DNA from: Clostridia bacterium
GTDB taxonomy: Bacteria > Bacillota_A > Clostridia > Oscillospirales > SIG627
Assembly: GCA_017508505.1 (NCBI GenBank)
Contig: JAFVYT010000114.1
Coordinates: forward strand, 1 to 5,068
DNA length: 5,068 nt
Direction of reading: 5' to 3'
Shown: positions 1 to 5,068 of the stretch, piece after piece
Layout: each line of letters starts with the position of its first letter
Numbering within the stretch: the first letter of the stretch is position 1
Program-made: the position numbers and the translations under genes
Notes under the pieces: generated by a model
Seen by the model: only the letters and a program-made list of their open reading frames with translations
Databases searched by the model: none
Told to the model about the DNA's origin: nothing

Positions 1-2
1 CC

Positions 3-215
3 CTCCCCCTCTATGCCGAGACCTATGCGATCCGCCACCTCCTGCTTCTCGGCCGCGTGACCAGCGGAAAGGGCGGCGACGCCCTTTTGGACGCGTGTCG
101 CAAGGTACTGAACGAGGAATACCCGGATCTTTCCATCAATCTTGCTCTGCCCGATGAAAACAGCAGACGTGTGGGTCAAAGCGTCGCGGCCGCAGGACTA
201 CCCAAGATCGGATAA
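3..215 (+). CDS. C-terminal end of a ROK-like (sugar kinase/ASKHA fold) protein, 5' end outside window
   Basis: An open frame enters from the left edge and ends at TAA 213-215, giving about 70 residues. The visible part begins LPLYAETYAIRHLLLLGRV, continues with a glycine-rich turn (GRVTSGKGGD), then an amphipathic helix (ALLDACRKVLNEEYP) and a terminal VGQSVAAAGLPKIG. A hydrophobic strand followed by a Gly-rich turn, a helix and a final G-x-A-A-A helix is how ROK-family sugar kinases and related ASKHA proteins end, where the usual forms are IGGG and GAA. Here the usual GGG is replaced by GRVTSGKGG, so the protein would be a divergent member. The ROK assignment rests on my recollection of similar clostridial proteins and on this pattern. 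The catalytic and nucleotide-binding parts lie outside the window, so kinase activity cannot be judged. The gene is convergent with the membrane-protein gene on its right and shares a terminator with it. Confidence 0.5.
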   Translation, partial: LPLYAETYAIRHLLLLGRVTSGKGGDALLDACRKVLNEEYPDLSINLALPDENSRRVGQSVAAAGLPKIG

Positions 216-225
216 GCAGCATCAC

Positions 226-267
226 AAAAAAACAGAAGGAACGCCAAAGGCGTTCCTTCTGTTTTTT
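226..267. terminator. Bidirectional intrinsic terminator between convergent genes
   Basis: A 13-base-pair perfect stem (233-245 with 249-261, CAGAAGGAACGCC and its complement) closes on a three-base AAA loop. It is flanked by A7 (226-232) on the left and T6 (262-267) on the right, so either strand reads as a GC-bearing hairpin followed by a U-tract. It starts about 10 bases after the stop of the left-hand gene and 3 bases beyond the stop of the - strand membrane-protein gene (270-272), so it serves both transcripts. Confidence 0.93.
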
Positions 268-269
268 AT

Positions 270-938
270 CTACGCAAGAACAAAGCAGTAGATCGCAAAG
301 AAGTGGAGGATGCAGGCTAAGAGCACGAAGACGTGGAACACGGAATGGGCGTAGGTCAGCTTTTTCTTTTTTCCGACGCTGTAGATGACCGCGCCAACGG
401 TATAAAGCACACCCCCGATGAAGATCAGAAGCATCCCCTCGGCTCCGACGGCACGGATAGCATCCTGTATGCAAAGAAGCACGCACCAGCCCATTGCCAG
501 ATACGCCACCATAGAAAACACGCGAAAGCGATTCATATCCACAGCGGTCAGCGTGATGGCAACCACCGCGGAAAGCCAAACAATACCGAAGATAACCCAA
601 GCGGAAACGGGGGTCAGTGGCCTTAAGTCAACCAGCACGATGGGGGTATAGGTCCCTGCGATCAAAAGATAAATGGTGCAATGGTCGATAACCCGAAACA
701 CCTTTTTCGCCTTCACGGGAATAAGGCCGTGGTAGAGGCTTGACATGGTAAAAAGAAGGGTGATGGAAAGTCCGTACACCAAGGAAGAGACAATTCCCCA
801 CGGATCCTGATTCATCGCCGCGCGCAGCACACAAAAAAACAGGGCAACGAGCCCGAAGGCTCCCCCCACGATATGCGTGACCATATTGCAAATCTCTTCC
901 CTGCGGGTATAGTCGGGAAGAGTAATTTTTGACCTCAA
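270..938 (-). CDS. trhA: PAQR/hemolysin III family membrane protein (TrhA-like)
   Basis: A complete 222-residue integral membrane protein of the hemolysin III/PAQR family, distantly related to adiponectin receptors. The order of landmarks fits the family. An N-terminal EEICNMVTHIVGG segment precedes the first helix. SSLYH (S66 to H70) ends the second helix, D85-H86 starts the third, and H198-xxx-H202 lies in the seventh. H70, H198 and H202 match the three metal-binding histidines of the fold and D85 matches the conserved Asp. Seven hydrophobic segments are visible at roughly 22-40, 47-69, 84-104, 110-131, 138-158, 167-188 and 197-219. The length is normal. The start is TTG at 936-938, chosen because a perfect AAGGAGG lies 8 bases upstream and no ATG or GTG fits. 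Family members are linked to membrane homeostasis; the 'hemolysin' name comes from a Bacillus cereus homologue and should not be read as evidence of toxicity. It is monocistronic, with its own promoter and terminator. Confidence 0.93.
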   Translation of the reverse strand: MRSKITLPDYTRREEICNMVTHIVGGAFGLVALFFCVLRAAMNQDPWGIVSSLVYGLSITLLFTMSSLYHGLIPVKAKKVFRVIDHCTIYLLIAGTYTPIVLVDLRPLTPVSAWVIFGIVWLSAVVAITLTAVDMNRFRVFSMVAYLAMGWCVLLCIQDAIRAVGAEGMLLIFIGGVLYTVGAVIYSVGKKKKLTYAHSVFHVFVLLACILHFFAIYCFVLA

Positions 939-946
939 ATCGGCAA

Positions 947-953
947 CCTCCTT
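947..953 (-). promoter_or_regulatory. Ribosome binding site fixing the TTG start of trhA
   Basis: Read on the - strand this is AAGGAGG, a full match to the anti-Shine-Dalgarno sequence. Eight bases separate it from the TTG at 938-936, which is ideal spacing. A second TTG directly abutting the site is too close to be used. This decides the non-ATG start. Confidence 0.85.
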
Positions 954-973
954 ATCATCTGGTTTTCGAAACT

Positions 974-1002
974 ATGTTATCAGTTTTTAAACCCTATGTC
1001 AA
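974..1002 (-). promoter_or_regulatory. Sigma-A-type promoter for trhA
   Basis: On the - strand, TTGACA (bases 1002-997, perfect -35) is followed by a 17-base spacer and TAACAT (bases 979-974, 4 of 6 matches to TATAAT). The predicted start is near base 967, giving a leader of about 29 bases ahead of the TTG codon. The direct repeat CTATGT at 972-977 and 994-999 overlaps both elements, but it may merely reflect the promoter boxes. Confidence 0.75.
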
Positions 1003-1040
1003 GTGAATCGACGGAAAAAGTTGATTTTTTCTCATTTTCC

Positions 1041-1055
1041 GGGAAAAATTTTCCC
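1041..1055. promoter_or_regulatory. Inverted repeat upstream of the phosphoribosyltransferase promoter (operator candidate or UP element)
   Basis: GGGAAAA-A-TTTTCCC is a perfect 7+1+7 inverted repeat lying between the two divergent promoters. It ends 6 bases upstream of the -35 box at 1062 and is centred near -49 relative to the predicted start. A further TTTTCC at 1035-1040 makes a second overlapping inverted repeat with the GGAAAA at 1042-1047. The block 1021-1060 is AT-rich and could equally be an UP element contacted by RNA polymerase. No known regulator's site is recognised. It is too far from any gene end, and its stem is too AT-rich, to be a terminator. Confidence 0.35.
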
Positions 1056-1061
1056 TTTCGC

Positions 1062-1090
1062 TTGACGGAGGAAAGCCGAAAAGCTATAAT
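1062..1090 (+). promoter_or_regulatory. Strong sigma-A-type promoter for the phosphoribosyltransferase gene
   Basis: TTGACG (1062-1067, 5 of 6) and a perfect TATAAT (1085-1090) are separated by exactly 17 bases, preceded by AT-rich sequence. The predicted start falls at about 1096-1098, at the end of a run of six G (1092-1097). The resulting leader of about 25 bases is purines only from 1091 to 1114 and so should be unstructured. This promoter lies inside the longest possible upstream extension of the reading frame, which shows that the gene starts at 1122 and not at the ATG at 996. Confidence 0.88.
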
Positions 1091-1108
1091 AGGGGGGAGA
1101 AAAAAGAA

Positions 1109-1114
1109 AAGGAG
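1109..1114 (+). promoter_or_regulatory. Ribosome binding site of the phosphoribosyltransferase gene
   Basis: AAGGAG sits 7 bases upstream of the ATG at 1122-1124. It selects this start over the in-frame ATG at 996, which lies upstream of the promoter. Confidence 0.85.
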
Positions 1115-1121
1115 TATCCAA

Positions 1122-1685
1122 ATGCAGCTTTATCACAAGATGACCATTGCAGGGTTGGAGCGCGCCCTCCCCATTTGCCGCGTGAACGACTCCCTTTACA
1201 TTGCGGGGTTCGTGATCTTCGGAGATCCCGAATTGACCGAGGCCACCGCAGGCGCACTGCTCAAAAAGGTTCCCTATGAATATGACTATATGATCACCGC
1301 AGAGGCCAAGGGGATTCCCCTGATCCACGAGATGGCCCGTCAGAGCGGTGCAAAAAAATATTTTCTCGCTCGCAAGGCACCCAAGCTCTATATGACCGGC
1401 GTATTGGAGGTCGGTGTAAAATCCATCACCACGGAAAAGGTACAGACGCTGTACCTTGATACCGCCGATGCGGAAATGATGAAGGGCAAGCGCATTCTCA
1501 TCGTGGATGACGTAATTTCCACGGGCGAGTCTCTCCGCGCACTGGAGGCTCTCGTGAAGGAGGCGGGCGGCATCATCGCCGGTCGCTGCTGCATCCTTGC
1601 AGAGGGTGATGCACAGAGCCGCACGGATCTTGTGTATCTGGAAAAGCTCCCCATCTTCAACGCAAAGGGCGAAATCATCGGTTGA
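1122..1685 (+). CDS. Adenine-type phosphoribosyltransferase family protein
   Basis: A complete 187-residue cytosolic type I phosphoribosyltransferase. The PRPP-binding loop is clear at residues 124-137 (RILIVDDVISTGES), with the acidic pair D129-D130 that contacts the ribose hydroxyls of PRPP, followed by the STGES phosphate-binding loop and the helix SLRALEALVKEAGG. Upstream, ITAEAKGIPLIHEMAR (58-73) matches the region of adenine phosphoribosyltransferases that positions the substrate (VxxIEARGFxxG-like), and FLARKAPKLY (81-90) is the flexible-loop region. The overall order agrees with Apt (adenine + PRPP to AMP + PPi, purine salvage), but the sequence is not classic Apt: the N-terminal segment with PICRVNDSLYIAGF is characteristic of a clostridial relative whose true base specificity I cannot read. 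A xanthine- or other purine-specific enzyme, or a regulatory PRPP binder, remains possible. It has its own strong promoter and is followed by a terminator, then an ABC exporter 64 bases downstream. Confidence 0.88.
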   Translation: MQLYHKMTIAGLERALPICRVNDSLYIAGFVIFGDPELTEATAGALLKKVPYEYDYMITAEAKGIPLIHEMARQSGAKKYFLARKAPKLYMTGVLEVGVKSITTEKVQTLYLDTADAEMMKGKRILIVDDVISTGESLRALEALVKEAGGIIAGRCCILAEGDAQSRTDLVYLEKLPIFNAKGEIIG

Positions 1686-1699
1686 CGTTACATCTTGCA

Positions 1700-1736
1700 G
1701 ATCCCCTTTCCTTTTGGGCAAGGGGATCGTTTTTTT
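1700..1736 (+). terminator. Intrinsic terminator between phosphoribosyltransferase and ABC exporter genes
   Basis: A 9-base-pair perfect stem GATCCCCTT (1700-1708) with AAGGGGATC (1720-1728) encloses an 11-base loop and is followed by G and T7 (1730-1736). It lies 14 bases after the TGA of the upstream gene. The T-tract ends one base before the exporter's ribosome binding site, so transcripts that read through retain a free site. It can act as a partial terminator that sets the ratio of the two genes. Confidence 0.85.
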
Positions 1737-1737
1737 G

Positions 1738-1743
1738 AAAGGA
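1738..1743 (+). promoter_or_regulatory. Ribosome binding site of the ABC exporter gene
   Basis: AAAGGA is 6 bases upstream of the ATG at 1750. It decides this start over in-frame upstream codons, which lie inside the preceding gene and terminator. Confidence 0.75.
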
Positions 1744-1749
1744 ATCCCT

Positions 1750-3486
1750 ATGCTGAAACGCTTTATGGCTTATTATAAGCCTCATAAGACCTTGTTCTTT
1801 CTGGATATGGCCGCGTCTCTTTTGGTGGCGCTGGTGGGTGTGGTATACCCCATCGTCACAAGGCAAATGCTAAACGATTTGATCCCCGGACAGAAGTGGC
1901 GTGAGATCATTCTGTTCGGTCTTTTGCTTCTTGGCCTTTACGGCGTCAGAATGATGCTGAATTTCTTTATTCAGTATAAGGGGCATATGATGGGAGTCAG
2001 GATGCAAGCGCAAATGCGAAGCGATCTGTTTTCCCATTTAGAAAAACTCCCCTTTTCCTTTTTCGACTCCAACGAAACGGGAAAGATTATGTCTCGCCTG
2101 ACAAACGACCTCAAGGATATCACCGAGCTTGCCCACCACGGGCCCGAAAACCTCATTATCTGCTCCATTTCCATTCTGGTGTCCTTCGTTTATCTTTCTA
2201 CCATCAGCCTCTCCCTATCCCTGATTGTGTTTGCCTGCGTGCCCCTTCTGATTTTGGTCTCCGTTTTCACCAGGCTTAAAATGCGAGACGCCTTTCAGCG
2301 GAACCGAGAGGCGATGGCAAAGATCAACGGAGCACTTCAAAGCAGCATTGCGGGAATCCGCGTAACCAAGGCCTTCACCAACGCGGAGCTGGAGCAGGAG
2401 AAGTTTGAATCCGGAAACGAGGATTTCGTTACATCAAGCCGCGACGCATACCGTTCCATGGCGAGCTTTCACTCCTCCACAAGCTTTGTCACCGACGTCT
2501 TCAACGTTGTGATTCTGATCGCAGGGGGCATCTTCCTTTATGCGGGAAAGATTAACTTTGCCGATTATTCAGCCTTCATCGTTTCCATCAATCTATTTTT
2601 GAATCCCGTCAATACCCTGATTCGCTTTATGGAGCAGTATCAGAACGGCGTAGCGGGCTTTGAGCGTTTTCTTGCCATTCTGGACACTGAGCCCGAAAAG
2701 GACGCTCCCGATGCCAAGGATTGCGGCGAGCTGAGCGGCAACGTGGAATTTCGCGGGGTAGTCAGCTCCTACGATGAAGGGCGGGACGTGCTTCACGGGG
2801 TGGACCTTTCCATCGAAAAGGGCAAGACCTTTGCGCTGGTGGGGCCGAGCGGCGGCGGTAAGACCACCATTTGCCACCTGATCCCAAACTTCTACCCCAT
2901 CCGCGAGGGCGAGATCCTTCTGGACGGGATGCCCCTGTCCTCCTTGACGAGAGAATCCGTCAGACGTAACGTCGGAATCGTTCAGCAGGACGTCTACCTC
3001 TTCAACGCCTCCGTGCGGGACAACATCCTTTACGGAAGGCCCGGCGCCACCGACGAGGAGGTCATCGAGGCTGCCAAGCGCGCACACATCCACGAATTCA
3101 TCGAAAAGCTCCCGGAGGGGTACGACACGGTCATCGGTGAACGGGGCGTACGCCTTTCCGGTGGGCAGAAGCAAAGGCTTTGCATCGCGAGGGTCTTCCT
3201 GAAAAATCCCCCGATCCTGATCCTCGACGAGGCCACAAGCGCACTGGACAACACCACGGAGATCCTCATTCAAAGAGCGCTGGACGAGCTCTGCCGAGGC
3301 AGAACCACCCTCGTGGTGGCCCACCGTCTCTCCACCATCAAGAATGCGGACGAAATCGCAGTTATCGCAGGTGGGCGCATCACGGAAAAGGGCCGTCACG
3401 AGGAGCTTTTGGAAAGAGGTGGCACCTACCGCACCCTCTACGAGCAGCAATTTCGCGATGACGTGGAGCCCATTGCAGAGGAATAA
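1750..3486 (+). CDS. ABC half-exporter (fused permease and ATPase, MsbA/MdlB-like)
   Basis: A complete 578-residue type IV ABC exporter half-transporter, a normal length, with membrane domain first and ATPase second. Hydrophobic segments lie at about 15-36, 53-75, 135-155, 157-178, 245-265 and 270-292. The ATPase domain has all expected motifs: A-loop Tyr near Y341, Walker A GPSGGGKT (365-372), Q-loop at Q412/Q413, signature LSGGQ (469-473), Walker B ILILDE with D493-E494, D-loop SALD (497-500) and switch His H525 in AHRLSTI. It should therefore be catalytically competent and work as a homodimer, or with a partner encoded elsewhere, moving a substrate outward across the cytoplasmic membrane with ATP. 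The substrate (lipid, peptide or drug) cannot be told from sequence. No second half-transporter or regulator adjoins it. The last promoter on this strand is the one before the phosphoribosyltransferase gene. One small oddity is VVSSY instead of the usual VxFxY before the A-loop. Confidence 0.95.
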   Translation: MLKRFMAYYKPHKTLFFLDMAASLLVALVGVVYPIVTRQMLNDLIPGQKWREIILFGLLLLGLYGVRMMLNFFIQYKGHMMGVRMQAQMRSDLFSHLEKLPFSFFDSNETGKIMSRLTNDLKDITELAHHGPENLIICSISILVSFVYLSTISLSLSLIVFACVPLLILVSVFTRLKMRDAFQRNREAMAKINGALQSSIAGIRVTKAFTNAELEQEKFESGNEDFVTSSRDAYRSMASFHSSTSFVTDVFNVVILIAGGIFLYAGKINFADYSAFIVSINLFLNPVNTLIRFMEQYQNGVAGFERFLAILDTEPEKDAPDAKDCGELSGNVEFRGVVSSYDEGRDVLHGVDLSIEKGKTFALVGPSGGGKTTICHLIPNFYPIREGEILLDGMPLSSLTRESVRRNVGIVQQDVYLFNASVRDNILYGRPGATDEEVIEAAKRAHIHEFIEKLPEGYDTVIGERGVRLSGGQKQRLCIARVFLKNPPILILDEATSALDNTTEILIQRALDELCRGRTTLVVAHRLSTIKNADEIAVIAGGRITEKGRHEELLERGGTYRTLYEQQFRDDVEPIAEE

Positions 3487-3523
3487 AAAATAACGGAGAT
3501 GCTTCCATCTCCGTTATTTTTTT
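3485..3523. terminator. Bidirectional terminator overlapping both convergent gene ends
   Basis: An 11-base-pair perfect stem (TAACGGAGATG at 3491-3501 with its complement at 3506-3516) closes on the tetraloop CTTC. It is flanked by A6 (3485-3490) and T7 (3517-3523), which add A-T pairs and serve as the U-tract for either direction. The exporter's TAA (3484-3486) touches its left edge, and the TAA of the - strand methyltransferase (3516-3514) is inside the stem. Only 27 bases separate the two coding regions. Confidence 0.93.
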
Positions 3524-4668
3524 CGTTTCGGGGTGCCGCCATCAACGGGGGGCTTAAAAAACTGATAATAAAAGCATTTGAGCATTCCGTTGTACAGCTT
3601 TCGCACCTTATCCGCACGGCGACCGTAATGACGCTGAAACTCCTCGTCGCTTGTGATCACGTAGATCTGCCATCGATCCAGACTCCTCCAATGGGCTCCC
3701 ATAGCGGAGTAGAGACGGTGGGCCTCCTCGACGGAATTCATTCTTTCGCCGTAGGGGGGATTGCACACGATGGTGCCGCGCCGCCCGTGGGTCTCGATGC
3801 CCAGAGCGTTTTTCGGAAAGAAGCGAATGCAGTCTGCAACGCCTGCGTTTTCCCCGTTGCGCTGCGCGAGCTTGACCATCTCGGGATCCAGATCGCTGGC
3901 AAAGGCCTCAAAGGCAGTCTCCTTTTTCAAATCCTGCGCTTCTTGTCTCGCCTCCCTCCAGATAGACTCGGGCAGATCGAGGAAGTCCTCGGCCAAAAAG
4001 GATCGGAAGGAGCCCGGGGCGACGTTTTTCATCATCAGGGCCGCCTCGATGGGCAAGGTGCCGCTTCCGCAAAAGGGATCCCAAAACAAAACGTCCTCCC
4101 GAGGCCTTGCCATACGGCAAAGAGCGGCGGCAAGGGTCTCTCGGATGGGAGCGGTGCCGGTCTCCAGACGGTAGCCGCGCTTATAGAGCGGGGCACCGGA
4201 GGTGTCGATCAGCAGAGAGGCAACGTCGTTTAAGAGGAAAAACTCAATCTGCATTCTGGTTCCCTCCTCGGAGAACCAAGTGATGCCGTATTCCGAGGAA
4301 AGGCGATCCACCACAGCCTTCTTCACAATGCTTTGGCAGTCGGGGATGCTCTTGAGCTCACTGCGAACCGAATGGCCCTTCACGGGGAAGGCATCATCGG
4401 GGCCGATCCAGCGCTCCCAAGGAAGTCCCTTGACCCCTTGGAACAGCTCCTCAAAGCTCCTTGCGGGAAAGGCACCCATTTTGATGAAAACGCGCTCTGC
4501 GGTGCGAAGCCAGAGATTGGAGCGGGCAATGGCGGAAAGCGGCCCCTGAAAGGTAACCCTTCCGTCTTCGGTTGAGATCCTTTTATACCCCAGGGCATCG
4601 ATCTCTTCCCCCACGAATTTCTCCAGCCCGAACAGGCAGGTGGCAACAAGTTCAACGGTTTCAGCCAT
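3514..4668 (-). CDS. rlmL: THUMP-domain class I SAM-dependent RNA methyltransferase (RlmL N-half/YpsC family)
   Basis: A complete 384-residue cytosolic RNA methyltransferase. The N-terminal part (about 1-160) carries the ferredoxin-like and THUMP RNA-binding region, beginning VELVATCLFGLEKFVGEE. The catalytic Rossmann domain follows, with SAM-binding motif I DPFCGSGT (197-204), the acidic SDLDPEM (258-264) that should contact the SAM ribose, and the catalytic NPPYGER (303-309), the N-P-P-Y signature of enzymes that methylate exocyclic amines. The length matches Bacillus YpsC and the N-terminal half of E. coli RlmL, which makes N2-methylguanosine at 23S rRNA position 2445. The second (RlmK) half is absent, as is usual in Firmicutes. 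The symbol therefore gives family membership; the exact target nucleotide is not established by sequence. The ATG lies 8 bases downstream of tgt, with a ribosome binding site overlapping the tgt stop, so the two are cotranscribed and coupled. The C-terminus ends in a basic PKRKK. Confidence 0.92.
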   Translation of the reverse strand: MAETVELVATCLFGLEKFVGEEIDALGYKRISTEDGRVTFQGPLSAIARSNLWLRTAERVFIKMGAFPARSFEELFQGVKGLPWERWIGPDDAFPVKGHSVRSELKSIPDCQSIVKKAVVDRLSSEYGITWFSEEGTRMQIEFFLLNDVASLLIDTSGAPLYKRGYRLETGTAPIRETLAAALCRMARPREDVLFWDPFCGSGTLPIEAALMMKNVAPGSFRSFLAEDFLDLPESIWREARQEAQDLKKETAFEAFASDLDPEMVKLAQRNGENAGVADCIRFFPKNALGIETHGRRGTIVCNPPYGERMNSVEEAHRLYSAMGAHWRSLDRWQIYVITSDEEFQRHYGRRADKVRKLYNGMLKCFYYQFFKPPVDGGTPKRKK

Positions 4669-4673
4669 ACAGT

Positions 4674-4676
4674 CTC

Positions 4677-4678
<2 letters not shown>
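4674..4678 (-). promoter_or_regulatory. Ribosome binding site of the methyltransferase gene, overlapping the tgt stop codon
   Basis: On the - strand TAGGAGACTGTATG runs from the TAG stop of tgt (4679-4677) into AGGAG (4678-4674), then five bases to the ATG at 4668. A ribosome terminating on tgt sits on this site, which favours translational coupling. Confidence 0.8.

Positions 4679-5068
<390 letters not shown>

Noticed and set aside
964..971. TTTCGAAA palindrome near the predicted start of the trhA transcript
   Set aside because: Eight bases is too short to distinguish from chance and no known operator is matched.
972..999. CTATGT direct repeat, 22 bases apart, over the trhA promoter
   Set aside because: The two copies coincide with the -10 and -35 boxes and can be explained by them; not enough to claim an operator.
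996..1121. In-frame ATG at 996 that would extend the phosphoribosyltransferase by 42 residues
   Set aside because: The extension spans a complete promoter (1062-1090) and the purine-rich leader, encodes lysine/phenylalanine-rich sequence with no family similarity, and lacks a ribosome binding site; the ATG at 1122 has one.
1682..1710. TTGACG at 1682-1687 as a -35 box for the ABC exporter
   Set aside because: No TATAAT-like sequence is found at a 16-18 base spacing; the expected -10 position falls in the C-rich terminator stem.
1032..1721. 229-codon open frame on the - strand opposite the phosphoribosyltransferase
   Set aside because: It runs through the terminator, the promoter and the leader of the real gene and has no family features.
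1597..1749. In-frame ATG at 1597 that would extend the ABC exporter by 51 residues
   Set aside because: It overlaps the phosphoribosyltransferase gene in another frame and the terminator; the ATG at 1750 has a ribosome binding site and begins the family-typical N-terminus.
2593..3450. 285-codon open frame on the - strand opposite the ABC ATPase domain
   Set aside because: It is antisense to a strongly conserved domain, has no ribosome binding site or recognisable motif, and arises from the high GC content.
3499..4233. 244-codon open frame on the + strand opposite the methyltransferase
   Set aside because: Its start lies within the terminator hairpin and it is antisense to the conserved SAM-binding and NPPY motifs; the translation has no recognisable family features.

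Overview
The window (5,068 bases, fairly GC-rich with AT-rich intergenic gaps) looks like ordinary chromosome from a low-complexity-regulated Firmicute, most likely a member of the Clostridia. The grounds are strong AAGGAGG-type ribosome binding sites (one serving a TTG start), textbook sigma-A-type promoters with 17-base spacers, compact intrinsic terminators, and protein families with typical clostridial lengths. This placement is an inference; no rRNA or other lineage marker is present.

Layout, left to right: (1) bases 3-215, + strand, the C-terminal ~70 codons of a protein that resembles the tail of a ROK-type sugar kinase; (2) a near-perfect bidirectional terminator at 226-267; (3) a PAQR/hemolysin III family seven-helix membrane protein (trhA-like) on the - strand, 270-938; (4) a 183-base divergent promoter region, 939-1121, with one good promoter on each strand and a 15-base inverted repeat between them; (5) an adenine-type phosphoribosyltransferase on the + strand, 1122-1685; (6) an intrinsic terminator whose T-tract directly abuts the ribosome binding site of (7) a complete 578-residue ABC half-exporter, 1750-3486; (8) a second bidirectional terminator that contains the end of the convergent gene; (9) on the - strand, a YpsC/RlmL-type THUMP-methyltransferase (3514-4668) placed 8 bases downstream of (10) the C-terminal third of tRNA-guanine transglycosylase (tgt), which runs off the right edge.

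The gene content is mainly housekeeping: purine salvage, RNA modification (queuosine in tRNA, base methylation in rRNA), membrane homeostasis and export. tgt and the methyltransferase form a translationally coupled RNA-modification pair. The phosphoribosyltransferase and the exporter probably share a promoter, because none is visible for the exporter, and are separated by a terminator that would lower exporter expression. I found no mobile element, CRISPR array, RNA gene, toxin-antitoxin pair or defence system, and nothing that I would call an undescribed system. The most interesting signals are regulatory: the G-run at the predicted start site of the phosphoribosyltransferase promoter, the inverted repeat upstream of it, and the terminator-to-ribosome-binding-site junction before the exporter.
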